The notes: generated by a model from the sequence alone, not told the origin. Counted from the stretch's first letter, positions 7,415-16,113 are shown. The stretch is 64,000 nucleotides of DNA from Piscinibacter sp. (GCA_017983795.1 JAGOAS010000017.1:38163-102162); one strand, 5' to 3'. Numbers and translations: made by a program.

Positions 7415-10400
7415 ATGAGCGCTGAGCTTCGGGCACAGCAGCCGGGCAGCGAGCCGCGCATGTTCGTGCTCGGCCCACCCGAGTTGCGCGCGGCCGCGGC
7501 GCCGGCATTCGCGCCCGAGCGGCGCTTTCAGCTGCTCGCCGTGCTGGCCGTGCGCTCGGGCCAGTGGATGACGCGCGACGAACTGGCGTCACTGCTGTGG
7601 CCCGAGCATGCCAACGCCGACGCGCGCCGCAACCTGCGGCACGTGATCTTCAAGGCGCGCGCGCTGCCGGGGGTTGACGGCATCGACGCGTCGGAGCACG
7701 CGTTGCGCTGGCGCGTGAGCACCGATCTGCTGGCCTTCGAGCAGGCCTGGTCGGAACGAGATGCGCTCGTGGCCAGCGCATGGCGTCGTGGTGCGCTGCT
7801 CGACGGCATCGACGATCCGGCCAATGCCGCGCTCGGCGAGTGGCTGGCAGCCGAGCGAGCGCGATTCGATTCCCGATGGCAACAGGCTGCGCACGCTGCG
7901 CTGGGCGCATCGACGACCGCGCCGCAGCGTGCCGACATCGCGCAGCGGCTGCTCGAGGTGGATCCGCTCGACGAGTCGGCGTTGAGCGCTTTGCTGCAAG
8001 CCGAGATGGCGCTCGGGCAGCGCGCCGCGGCCGAGCGCCGGTACCGCGACTACGCGCATCGGTTGGCCGCCGAACTCGGCGTCGAGCCCTCGCGCCGGCT
8101 GCGCGATCTGTTCGCGCCGACCGCCGTTGCGGCCGACACGTCGAACGCTGATCGTCGGGCACCGCCGGAGGCCGCGCTCTTCGTCGGCCGGCGCAGCGAG
8201 CTGGCCGAACTCAATGCCCTGCTCGCGACGGCCGAGTGCCGGCTGGTGACGATCATCGGCCCGGGTGGCATCGGCAAGAGTCGACTCGCGGCGCAGGCGC
8301 TGAGGCGCATCGCGACCGAGCCCGGCACCGGGGTCTGGATCGAGCTGCAGGACCTGAGCGAGGTCGCGGCGCTGAGCGCGCGGCTGGCGCAACGGCTCGG
8401 CGTGACGCTTGCCGATGCGCACGATCCGCTCGAGCAGATCGGCCGCCACGTGGGATCGGGCCGCCTGTGCTGCGTGCTCGACAACGCCGAACACCTGGCC
8501 GAGCTGCCGGCCTGGGTCGAGCAGTTGCTGGCCGCGGCGCCGTCGCTCGTGCTGCTCGTGACGTCCAGGTCGCGGTTGCACCTCGCCGCCGAACGGCCCT
8601 TCACGCTGACCGGCCTTGCAGTGCCCGACGAGGACAGCCGCGACCTCGAGGCGGCGAGTGCGTTCGATGCGGTGCGTCTGTTCGAGGCGCGGGCGGCGGC
8701 GGCTCAACGCGGTTTCGAGCTCGCGCGGCACCTGCCGGCGGTGATCGAGATCGTCGAGGCCACCGGCGGCATGCCGCTGGCCATCGAACTGGCCGCAGCC
8801 TGGGTGCGGCTGCTGCCGCCGGAGGAGATTGCACGCGAGCTGCGCGATTCGCTCGACCTGCTCGAGCGCGATCCGGCGTCGCCCGGCGCGCCGGCGCGGC
8901 CCGAGCATCGCAGCCTGCATGCGGTGCTCGAGCGGACCTGGCAACTGCTGGCGCCGGCCGAGCGCGACGCGATGGCGGCGCTGGCGGTGTGCCGCGGCGG
9001 CTTCACGCGGGCCGCGGCGGCTGCCGTGGCGGCTGCGCCGCTGCCGTTGCTGTCGTCGCTGGTCGACAAGAGCCTGCTCGCGGTCGACGAGAACGGCCGC
9101 TTCGGCATGCACCCGCTGATCGCGGCCGAGGCGGCGGCGCGGCTGGCGGCCGACGGCGCGCGCGGGCGAGCGTGCCGCGATCGGCATGCGGCGTACTTCG
9201 CGGAGCAACTGGAGACTCTGGTGCGGCGCGCGGGTGCCGACCATTCACCCGTGGCCGACGGCGTGGAGCACGACTTCGCCAACTGTGCGGCGGCGTGGAC
9301 GCACGCCATCGGCTGCGCGGCGGGCGGGCTGGTCGCGCGCAGCGTGGAGGCATGGCGCGTGTACTTCGAGTCGCGTGGCGAGCCGGCCCGTGGCGTGGCG
9401 CACTTCCGCGCGGCGCTCGGCGTCGTCGCGGCCGAGCGCGGGGGCGACGCGTTGGGTGCGCGACTGCGCGCCGCGCTGTCGCGGTTGCTCTACCGACAGG
9501 CCGACTTCGACGGCGCGCTGTCGGTGGCACGCACCGGTGCCGATCTGGCGCTGCGCAGCGGCGACCGCCGCGCGTTGGTCGCATGCCTGTCCAATGCCGG
9601 CAGCGCGCTGTGCGCGATGGGGCAGTGGACGCAGGCGAGGCAGCCGTTCGAGCACGCGCTGGCGATTGCGCGCGAGGACAGCGTAGCGGTCGAGATCGGC
9701 ACGGCGCTGACCAACCTGGGCATCGTGGCCAAGAAGGACGGGCGCTACGACGACGCGCTGAGCTGCTACGCGCAGGCCATCGACATCGAGCGCGAGCTCG
9801 GGCATCACATGGCCGTCGTGCGCTGCCTCAACAACATCGCCGGCGTGCACATGGAACGTAACCAGTGGGCCGAGGCGCGCCCGTTCATGGAGCGCGGGCT
9901 GCGTCTGTGCGAGCACCACCGGCTCGGCACGATGACGCCGTATCTCGCGTTCGGGCTCGGTGCCGTGCAATTCGAACTGGGCGATCTGGATCCGGCCGAG
10001 GCGCGCCTGCGCCAGGCGCTCGAACACGCGCGCAGTGGAGAGATCCCGGTGGTGGCCATCCTTGCCGAGGCCAACCTGGCGCGCGTCGCAGCGCGGCGCG
10101 GCGATTTCGTTGCGGCGGGCGAGCGGCTGGCGGCTGCAGCGCGCGAGGCGTCGGAGCGCGGCTGGACGAATCAGCTGCTGCACCAGGCGTTGTTCCTCGG
10201 CGAATGCTGCATGCTCGCCGGCGGGCGCGAACGCGCAGCGCGGCTGTGGCAGATGGTAGCGGCGCATCCGGGTTCGGAAGCCGGCCTGCGCGACAGCGCG
10301 CTGCGCTGGCAGGCCGCGCTGGCGCTGCCGAACGACGAACTGGACGCCGCACAACGCGACCCTCCGACGCTCGAGGCGACCGTGGATTGCCTGCTGCGCG

Positions 10401-10438
10401 GCGGCGACCTCGTCGACGCAGCCGGCGCCGTGCGTTGA
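7415..10438 (+). CDS. BTAD/SARP-type transcriptional regulator with NTPase and TPR domains
   Basis: A 1007-residue protein. Residues ~15-100 form an OmpR-like winged helix (TRDELASLLWPEHANADARRNL), and ~105-235 a bacterial transcriptional activator domain (BTAD; ALLQAEMALGQRAAAERRYRDY). An NTPase follows with Walker A GPGGIGKS at 282-289 and a Walker B-like CCVLDNAEHL near 354-363. From ~640 there are repeated TPR-like helices (ALTNLGIVAKKDGRYDDALSCY). This is the AfsR-like large SARP layout. SARPs bind 11-bp-spaced heptamers, and such heptamers flank the exported-protein operons 2 kb downstream. The start is ATG 7415 or the adjacent GTG 7412. The paralogue at 38741-41455 has the same order of domains. 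Confidence 0.9.
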   Translation: MSAELRAQQPGSEPRMFVLGPPELRAAAAPAFAPERRFQLLAVLAVRSGQWMTRDELASLLWPEHANADARRNLRHVIFKARALPGVDGIDASEHALRWRVSTDLLAFEQAWSERDALVASAWRRGALLDGIDDPANAALGEWLAAERARFDSRWQQAAHAALGASTTAPQRADIAQRLLEVDPLDESALSALLQAEMALGQRAAAERRYRDYAHRLAAELGVEPSRRLRDLFAPTAVAADTSNADRRAPPEAALFVGRRSELAELNALLATAECRLVTIIGPGGIGKSRLAAQALRRIATEPGTGVWIELQDLSEVAALSARLAQRLGVTLADAHDPLEQIGRHVGSGRLCCVLDNAEHLAELPAWVEQLLAAAPSLVLLVTSRSRLHLAAERPFTLTGLAVPDEDSRDLEAASAFDAVRLFEARAAAAQRGFELARHLPAVIEIVEATGGMPLAIELAAAWVRLLPPEEIARELRDSLDLLERDPASPGAPARPEHRSLHAVLERTWQLLAPAERDAMAALAVCRGGFTRAAAAAVAAAPLPLLSSLVDKSLLAVDENGRFGMHPLIAAEAAARLAADGARGRACRDRHAAYFAEQLETLVRRAGADHSPVADGVEHDFANCAAAWTHAIGCAAGGLVARSVEAWRVYFESRGEPARGVAHFRAALGVVAAERGGDALGARLRAALSRLLYRQADFDGALSVARTGADLALRSGDRRALVACLSNAGSALCAMGQWTQARQPFEHALAIAREDSVAVEIGTALTNLGIVAKKDGRYDDALSCYAQAIDIERELGHHMAVVRCLNNIAGVHMERNQWAEARPFMERGLRLCEHHRLGTMTPYLAFGLGAVQFELGDLDPAEARLRQALEHARSGEIPVVAILAEANLARVAARRGDFVAAGERLAAAAREASERGWTNQLLHQALFLGECCMLAGGRERAARLWQMVAAHPGSEAGLRDSALRWQAALALPNDELDAAQRDPPTLEATVDCLLRGGDLVDAAGAVR

Positions 10439-10504
10439 GGTGCGATCGCCGCTAGAGCGTGCCTGCGCTTCGCGTCGACACGGGCTCGGGCCGGGCCTGC
10501 ATAC

Positions 10505-10993
10505 CTATCGGGGAGTCGACGTGCACGGCCGCCCGGAGGCGGTGCTGCGGGTTTTCTTGATGGCCTTCGAGGACGTGCCCGACGACGTGCAGGGTGCGCC
10601 CGAGCTGCCGGCGCTGGATTGCGAGGAGGACGAGCCCGTCGTGCTCCGGCTGCCGCCCTGCGACGTGCTGGTTCCGGTGCGCGAAGTGCTCGAGGACTTC
10701 TTCTTGATCACGAGGGGTTCGAGCCGTGGCAGGCCGCTGCGCGTCTCGTAGGTGTCGGTGTAGGGGTTGTAGTACTCGAAGTCGCCGTTGCTCTGGCCGC
10801 TTCGGCACGACGCCTGGAACGGTCGCACCGAGTTGTCGGTGCTGCCGTCCTCGTTGGTCGTGTAGACCGTGACGGTGCAAGTCGAGCTGCTGCCGGAGGT
10901 GTCACCGGCGGCAGCGAGGAGCGGCACCGGCACCGCCCACAGCGCCGTGGCGACGAAAAGGGCGGCAGGAAATGAATGCGGTACGTTCTTCAT
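10505..10993 (-). CDS. small exported Ser/Thr-rich protein
   Basis: 162 residues. A signal peptide is clear (MKNVPHSFPAALFVATALWAV... cut after LLAAA). The mature part begins with a compact segment (CTVTVYTTNEDGS, NPYTDTYETRSGLP) with two Cys, then a Ser/Thr/Gly-rich tail (~residues 95-145) that is probably disordered. GGAGAGA lies just upstream of the ATG. It is the last gene of the minus-strand operon of island A, 83 bp after the Cys-rich protein. The family is not recognised; an extracellular or periplasmic location is inferred. Confidence 0.75.
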   Translation of the reverse strand: MKNVPHSFPAALFVATALWAVPVPLLAAAGDTSGSSSTCTVTVYTTNEDGSTDNSVRPFQASCRSGQSNGDFEYYNPYTDTYETRSGLPRLEPLVIKKKSSSTSRTGTSTSQGGSRSTTGSSSSQSSAGSSGAPCTSSGTSSKAIKKTRSTASGRPCTSTPR

Positions 10994-11076
10994 CGAGATC
11001 TCTCCTTCAAAGTGACGCGGCGGCAGGGCATGGCCACAGCCATGGCCCTGGGACCGCGAGTGGCGAGCGGAAGCGT

Positions 11077-12003
11077 CTACTGGCAGGCACGAAGCGTCTC
11101 CCGGGCGGCGAGCGCGGCGGCCGCTTCGGTGGCGTTGAGCGCGCGCGTCTGACCCGAGCAGCACTTGTTGCCGTCCTCTGGCGGCACCAGGGAGTTCGCG
11201 GGCGCGCAGAAGAGGGCGAACTCGACGACGCCGGTGCTGTTGCCGCGGATGAAGTCCACGGTGCGGCGCCAGGACAGCCCCTTGGTCGTCAGGCGCACGG
11301 CCTTGTTCCACGCGGCGACGCAGGTCTGATCGCGCGCGGCCTCGGCCTGGTGCAAAGGGTCGAAGTCGCAGGTCATGCCGCTGCGGTGGCCGAAGCAGCA
11401 CTGGTCATGGTCCCAGCTGCCGCCGTTGATGAAGCAGACGCCGGCCCTGCACAGCGCGGCGCCGGGAATATCGGCCTGTGGCTGGCCGCATTCGGCGCCG
11501 ATGGCGCCGAAACAAAACTCCGTCTGCGCGATGGGGATCGCCGGCAGCGGCGACACGGAAGTCGTGACGGGAAGATCGCGGATTCGAGGGCGGGTCAGTG
11601 CGGAGTCGGGTCCAGTCGACGGGCACGACGGTCCGCCGGAGGCGGGGAGTGCCAGGTTGATCCGCAGCACGGACACACTCGGCGATGCCGGTGAAAACGA
11701 ATTCCGCGTTCCACGGCCCGACTGGTTCGCCGTTGCCACGAACGGTTCGCGAGGCACGGAGGCGAAGCGCACGTTGCCCTGGTTGTCGGTCGTGCCCTGG
11801 TTAAAGATGTTGGGAGCGTTGGTGATCCCGATGCAGACCGTGGCGTTGGCCACCGGAGCGCCGGCACGCGTGACGCGAACCGTCAGGCCGCCGAGCGGGT
11901 TGGCCGGCGGCGATTGTGCGGACGCGATGGGCGGCGCGATCGACAGCGCAGCGAGCACGCAGGCAGCATGCAGCCACGCCGTCCGTCTCGGTTTCTTGTT
12001 CAT
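11077..12003 (-). CDS. exported Cys-rich protein with a carboxypeptidase-regulatory-like N-domain
   Basis: 308 residues. The signal peptide ends near IASAQ (residue ~30). Residues ~35-110 (LGGLTVRVTRAGAPVANATVC, then GTTDNQGNVRFASVP) look like a transthyretin-like beta-sandwich of the CarboxypepD_reg type. The C-terminal half has about ten Cys, including FCFGAIGAECG, GSWDHDQCCFGHRSG and KCCSGQ, and should be disulfide-rich. GAGGAG precedes the ATG, which also overlaps (ATGA) the stop of a 40-residue upstream gene. Function unknown; export follows from the signal and Cys pattern. Confidence 0.75.
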   Translation of the reverse strand: MNKKPRRTAWLHAACVLAALSIAPPIASAQSPPANPLGGLTVRVTRAGAPVANATVCIGITNAPNIFNQGTTDNQGNVRFASVPREPFVATANQSGRGTRNSFSPASPSVSVLRINLALPASGGPSCPSTGPDSALTRPRIRDLPVTTSVSPLPAIPIAQTEFCFGAIGAECGQPQADIPGAALCRAGVCFINGGSWDHDQCCFGHRSGMTCDFDPLHQAEAARDQTCVAAWNKAVRLTTKGLSWRRTVDFIRGNSTGVVEFALFCAPANSLVPPEDGNKCCSGQTRALNATEAAAALAARETLRACQ

Positions 12004-12122
12004 CTCTTGCTCCTCACGGGGTTGTGGGCGGCTTGGAAGCCAGCGGACCCAGGCGCCGGTGGCGGCGGTTTGGCGGCCCGGGCACCGTCGGCTTCGGCTC
12101 CAGGATGCCGTGGGTCCGTCAT
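12000..12122 (-). CDS. 40-residue coupled small protein
   Basis: A 40-codon frame starting at ATG 12120-12122 behind AAGGAGAGACC and ending in a TGA that overlaps the next gene's ATG by the ATGA arrangement (12000-12003). The product starts MTDPRHPGAEADGARAAK and has a run of four prolines; it has no signal peptide or membrane segment. The good ribosome site and exact coupling argue that it is translated, as a peptide or as a leader tuning expression of the Cys-rich protein. No family recognised. Confidence 0.55.
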   Translation of the reverse strand: MTDPRHPGAEADGARAAKPPPPAPGSAGFQAAHNPVRSKR

Positions 12123-12179
12123 CGAGGTCTCTCCTTCTCGTGAAAGGTTCGCCGAGCGCCCCTGCGACCACCGCACTGG

Positions 12180-12629
12180 CTAGCGAGTGGCGAGCCAGTT
12201 GACCGTGAAGCTGGCGGCCAGGCTCTCCGAGCCGTAGTACGCCCTGGCAGTGAACGTCTTGGATCGGATCTTGGCGACTGAACCGGAGGTGGTGACGGTG
12301 AAAGCGGCCCTGTCCTGGCCGGCCAGCACCTTCACGAACGGTGGCATGACGACACCGTTGAGAACGAAGCCAATGCCCTCGGTCGCCTGGGCGCCGTCCA
12401 GGCCGAGGCTTACTTGCATGTCGCTGGCCGCGGGGCGTGCCAACTTCACCGTACCGGTGAACTTGGTGCCTGCGACTGCGCTTGAAGGGCTGATGGTGAG
12501 GGTATTGAGCCATTTGACCGTCAGCCCCTGCGGCAGCTTGGTCACCGGCGTCTGGGCCTGTGCTGCGGGATGCAGGCTCGCGCCCAGCAGCAGGAAGGCG
12601 ATTGAGAGCAAACGCGAATTGCGGTTCAT
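12180..12629 (-). CDS. small exported Ig-like protein
   Basis: 149 residues. The signal peptide (LLSIAFLLLGASLHPAAQA) is cut near residue 25. The mature ~120 residues form one beta-rich domain (LTISPSSAVAGTKFTGTVKLARPA, FVLNGVVMPPFVKVL, SKTFTARAYYGSES) with the rhythm of a bacterial Ig-like fold and no Cys. A GGAAG ribosome site lies upstream. It is the first gene of the minus-strand operon, with a SARP-like promoter about 115 bp upstream. A role as an adhesive or structural exported domain is only inferred. Confidence 0.75.
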   Translation of the reverse strand: MNRNSRLLSIAFLLLGASLHPAAQAQTPVTKLPQGLTVKWLNTLTISPSSAVAGTKFTGTVKLARPAASDMQVSLGLDGAQATEGIGFVLNGVVMPPFVKVLAGQDRAAFTVTTSGSVAKIRSKTFTARAYYGSESLAASFTVNWLATR

Positions 12630-12744
12630 GAGTTCTTCCTTTCATTCAAGACACTCCAGACACGGACTCGGCAAATCGCCGGGTCATCGCGGTCATGGCA
12701 CTTCCTCGCATCGGTCTCACACGACCGAATGACCCAGGCGGTCA

Positions 12745-12776
12745 ACCATAGAGCGCGGGCGTTTGCTCAGCGTTTG
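12745..12776 (-). promoter_or_regulatory. SARP-type promoter driving the minus-strand exported-protein operon
   Basis: Read on the minus strand, CAAACGC heptamers lie at 12770-12776 and 12759-12765 (11-bp period, TGAG between). They are followed by exactly 8 bp and then TATGGT at 12745-12750, a good -10 hexamer. Heptamer direct repeats 8 bp upstream of -10 are the known layout of SARP (BTAD regulator) sites. The 18-bp block is the exact reverse complement of the block at 12809-12826. Confidence 0.7.
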
Positions 12777-12808
12777 CCGGTGGCGCGCAGCCCGCCAGCG
12801 TGCGCCGA

Positions 12809-12840
12809 CAAACGCTGAGCAAACGCCCCGCCGATAGCGT
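12809..12840 (+). promoter_or_regulatory. SARP-type promoter driving the plus-strand exported-protein operon
   Basis: CAAACGC at 12809-12815 and 12820-12826, then 8 bp, then TAGCGT at 12835-12840. The same geometry and almost the same sequence recur at 24565-24596. A transcript from here would begin near 12847, just before an in-frame ATG at 12850 whose GGAGG would lie upstream of the transcript. This supports ATG 12913 as the start of the first gene. Confidence 0.7.
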
Positions 12841-12912
12841 GGAGGTGCGATGCAAGCCACAGCGGCACACAGCGACAACAAGCCCCGTCGATCACCTCAG
12901 AGGAGAGCGAAC

Positions 12913-14259
12913 ATGAGTCATCCTTGCCTTGCCGAACCAGCGAATCGCGCGTCATCGACGCGGCGCATCGCCGCAGTCCTCGCAGCACTGGCGGCCGCGG
13001 CCGCGTGGCTGCCCGGAACCAGCGTGGCGGCCGTCGAGTTCGTCACGACGGTGGGCACGTGCAACAAGGTGGACACACCAAGCGACGGCAAGGACCTGTC
13101 GGTCCAGGCCGGCAACAACCTGCGCTTCGAAGTCTGGGGCGACGGCATCGACGTCAATCCGTCGGTCCGCTGGACGGTCGACGGCGGCCCCAACGACAAC
13201 CTCGTCACGGCGCGGATCGTGAAGCCGCACAGCGGCGTCGAGAACCTGGGCCGCGGCTGCAGGATCGCCAAGGGTTCGGTGGAAGTGGAGGTGGACTCGC
13301 CCGACGAAGCCGGGGCGACTCGTCAGCGCTCGCTGTGGTTTCGCATGCCGCTGGGCGACGAGTCGCGTCTGCAGATGCGCGTGGTGCCGTTCCGCACGCC
13401 CGTGTGGACATTTGCGGATGAGCGTCCGGCACAGGGGGCGGCATTCTTTCGACGGGCTCTGACACAGAGCCCCGCCGATTGCCTGACCAGGAGCGGCGGT
13501 ACCGTGGTGCGGGATCTCAATGATACGCGCATGACGATCACGCTGCCGCCGGGCGCCAACGGTGACACGAGCAACTGCACGCTGGAATTCAGGACCAGCG
13601 TCAGCCCGGCGGATAGCCCCGAGATCGATATCCAGCAGGAGTTCGGCTACACCGTGAGCTCGCCGGCGCACATGAGGCTGGTCAGCGGCGATAACAGGGC
13701 CGCGGGGGCACTGGCCACGCGAGTCATTCGGTTCACCGGGGACGTGGCCAACATCCGCAACACACGAGCCACGCGCACGTCGACGCTGACGATCGCCACA
13801 CCCAATCCAAACAGGGCCGACACGCTGACGCTGGTGATCAACCCGCCGGCGACAGCGAACGGATTCGCGCAGGGTTGCGTGTGCCGCAACGCGCAGACCG
13901 GCGACACCATCAACGTGAACGACCTGTTCCAGTGCGAGCTCCGGCTCGCGCAGCCGCCGGCGGCAGCAGGTCAGCTTGTCAGCATCGAGGCACAGGACCG
14001 GATGTGTGTGGCCGCCGGCTCGAACGACGTGACCTACAGCAGCGCGAGCGGCTTGGGCAGTTTCAACGCACCAGCGACTGGCACGTTCCACTCGATTCCG
14101 TTCCGTGCGAACGGTGGCAACACCTCGGTGAATCCGCCCACGCCTTGCGCCAGCCGCACGTCACCGGTGGCGCACACGCTGAAGTTCTGGGTCGGTCAAC
14201 GTGGAGCGGCGTCGGGGCAGGCCTACACCCAGTGCCAGATCCGGATTCGCCAGCCATAG
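12913..14259 (+). CDS. large exported protein of unknown function
   Basis: 448 residues. The N-terminus has a STRRIAAVLAALAAAAAW signal segment cut near SVAA (residue ~40), possibly Tat-type. The mature protein is beta-rich with scattered Cys pairs (VGTCNKVDTPSDGKD, GCVCRNAQTGDTINV, FQCELRL) and several repeats of Ig-like rhythm. AGGAGAG upstream fixes ATG 12913; an in-frame ATG at 12850 lies too close to the predicted transcription start. It opens the plus-strand operon with the secretin-like lipoprotein and the CARDB protein. The family is not recognised. Confidence 0.75.
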   Translation: MSHPCLAEPANRASSTRRIAAVLAALAAAAAWLPGTSVAAVEFVTTVGTCNKVDTPSDGKDLSVQAGNNLRFEVWGDGIDVNPSVRWTVDGGPNDNLVTARIVKPHSGVENLGRGCRIAKGSVEVEVDSPDEAGATRQRSLWFRMPLGDESRLQMRVVPFRTPVWTFADERPAQGAAFFRRALTQSPADCLTRSGGTVVRDLNDTRMTITLPPGANGDTSNCTLEFRTSVSPADSPEIDIQQEFGYTVSSPAHMRLVSGDNRAAGALATRVIRFTGDVANIRNTRATRTSTLTIATPNPNRADTLTLVINPPATANGFAQGCVCRNAQTGDTINVNDLFQCELRLAQPPAAAGQLVSIEAQDRMCVAAGSNDVTYSSASGLGSFNAPATGTFHSIPFRANGGNTSVNPPTPCASRTSPVAHTLKFWVGQRGAASGQAYTQCQIRIRQP

Positions 14260-14316
14260 CCGATCGACGGCCGGGCGACTGCCGATCCTCGAACTCGTCA
14301 AACACCGGAGACACGC

Positions 14317-16113
14317 ATGCACCTCGCACTTCGTTCATTGCCGCGATCGGTGATCCGGGCCCCGCGCCAGATGACCGCGACCGCGGCGGCCCCGATGGCC
14401 AGCCTGGCCGTGCTGATCGCCCTCGCAGGCTGCGCCACGCCGGGGCCGGCGGGCCTCGCGCCGCCCGCGAGCGGGCCGGGCGGGCGCAACGCGATTGCCG
14501 CCGCGCTGCACGACGGCAAGCCCGACGCGGCGCGCAAGCTGCTCGCCTCGGCGCTGAGAGCCGAACCGCGCAACGGCTACCTGCATCTGCTCAACGGGCT
14601 GACCTATCAACTCGCCGACCCTTCGCCGCAGTCGGCCGAGCTGGCGCAGGTGGGCTACGACGCCGCAGTGAAGTTCGCGCCGGGCTACTTCTGGTCGCAC
14701 TACTATGCCGGCCTCGCCAAGTTCCAGCAGCAGGACTACTCGGCAGCGGCCGAGGAGTTCTCGTGGGCGATCCTCGACCGGCCCGATCAGCCGCAGGCAT
14801 TCGCGGGCCTGGCCGCGGCGGCCTACTATGCCGGTGATCTGGGCGTCGCGCGCCTGGCCGCCGAGAGGGCCATGGCGCTGGCACCCGAAGACCCGGCGGC
14901 GCTGCGGTCGGTCGCGTATGTCGCGGCCGCCAGCGGCGACGAGGGGCAGGTGACCCAGCTGACCCGAAAGGCGCGATCGCTGTCGCCCAAATCGGGTGGA
15001 CTCGTGGCCGACCAGTCGCGCCTCGCGCTGCTGCTGCGCACCGCGGCGGCCGAAGGGCCGGCGCAGCGTGGTGGCGCCCAGCTGACCCAGGCGCAGCCCG
15101 CCTCAGGCGACGCGCAGCCGGCCTCCAGTGACGCGCAGCCACCGGCGGGCGTCGCGCAGCCACCGGCCGGCGACACACCGTCGACGGCGTCGAACCTGCA
15201 GCAGGTGATGGTCGAGGTCACGCTGCTGCTGAGCCAGACGGCAACCACCGACACCGTCGGCATCAACCTGCTCGACGGGCTGAAGCTGCAGTTCAGCGGC
15301 GACAACAGGACCACACGCAACCACGCCACGGGAGCGGCCGACACCTTCAGCCGCGTGATCACGTCGGCGCTCGGTGTGCCGCAGATCACCTACAGCCTGA
15401 ACCTCTTCAACACGCACGACGACTTCTACGATGTCGTCGTGCGCCCGTCGCTCGTGGCCTCGCTCGGCCAGCAGTCGGAGTTCTTCATCGGGCGCAACCT
15501 GAGCGTCAGCGTCAGCGGCATCAACGCGGGCGCGCTGCAGACGATCGACGTGGGCACGTCGGTCAAGCTCACGCCGCTCGAGATCACGGCCGAACGCACG
15601 AAATTCCGCGTCGACACCGTGCGCTCGTTCTTCGTGCCCACGTCCAGCGGCACGTTCGCGCAGTCGGTCACCACGTTCAAGCAGACCGTCGGCGCGACGG
15701 CCGAGGTCGAATTCGGCAAGACGCTGATCCTCTCCGGGTTGTACGAGGCGGTGAACGTGGGGTGGACCTCGAAGGTGCCTGTGCTCGGCGACATTCCGAT
15801 CGGCAACCTGCTGTTCAACGAGCGCTCCAAGACCCAGAACCGCGATGCCGCGATCGTGCTCGTGACTCCGCGCCTGACGGGCACGCTGGACACCGACAGC
15901 CACGAGTTCCGCGCCGAGACGCTGAAGCGACTGTTGTCGCTGTGGAAGGACGTGGTCGAACCGCTGGCCAGTACCGACGCGTTGACCGAAACGCTCCGGA
16001 AGAAGACCTTGAGGCACTTCAGGCCGCAAAGCGGCGATCTGACGCTGCCGGCTGCAGCAGACCCGGCGACGGCCCGTCTGGCGATCGGCGACACGTTGGG
16101 GCGCTTGAGGTAG
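14317..16113 (+). CDS. secretin-like outer-membrane lipoprotein with TPR domain
   Basis: 598 residues. A lipobox LAGC (Cys39 from ATG 14317, or Cys21 from ATG 14371) follows a hydrophobic stretch. Residues ~60-245 are TPR-like helices (SAAAEEFSWAILDRPDQPQAFAGLAAA). Residues 259-286 are a 4x7-residue AQP repeat linker. Residues ~290-540 match the secretin core: VMVEVTLLL, VEFGKTLILSGLYE, then VPVLGDIPIGNLLF and AAIVLVTPRL. Secretins form outer-membrane gates for type II/III secretion or type IV pili, but no other machinery gene is present. It may gate or pilot the exported proteins encoded beside it (inference). Confidence 0.85.
   Translation: MHLALRSLPRSVIRAPRQMTATAAAPMASLAVLIALAGCATPGPAGLAPPASGPGGRNAIAAALHDGKPDAARKLLASALRAEPRNGYLHLLNGLTYQLADPSPQSAELAQVGYDAAVKFAPGYFWSHYYAGLAKFQQQDYSAAAEEFSWAILDRPDQPQAFAGLAAAAYYAGDLGVARLAAERAMALAPEDPAALRSVAYVAAASGDEGQVTQLTRKARSLSPKSGGLVADQSRLALLLRTAAAEGPAQRGGAQLTQAQPASGDAQPASSDAQPPAGVAQPPAGDTPSTASNLQQVMVEVTLLLSQTATTDTVGINLLDGLKLQFSGDNRTTRNHATGAADTFSRVITSALGVPQITYSLNLFNTHDDFYDVVVRPSLVASLGQQSEFFIGRNLSVSVSGINAGALQTIDVGTSVKLTPLEITAERTKFRVDTVRSFFVPTSSGTFAQSVTTFKQTVGATAEVEFGKTLILSGLYEAVNVGWTSKVPVLGDIPIGNLLFNERSKTQNRDAAIVLVTPRLTGTLDTDSHEFRAETLKRLLSLWKDVVEPLASTDALTETLRKKTLRHFRPQSGDLTLPAAADPATARLAIGDTLGRLR
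15091..15174 (+). repeat. four 21-bp tandem repeats coding the secretin-protein linker
   Basis: Four in-frame 21-bp units, each starting GCGCAGCC, encode a seven-residue AQPAxxx motif (AQPASGD, AQPASSD, AQPPAGV, AQPPAGD). They form a flexible proline-rich linker between the TPR and secretin parts. Copy number may vary between strains. Confidence 0.85.

Noticed and set aside
11400-11425. HDQCC segment as a phospholipase A2 active site
   Set aside because: The order of His, Asp and Cys differs from the phospholipase pattern and no calcium loop is visible.
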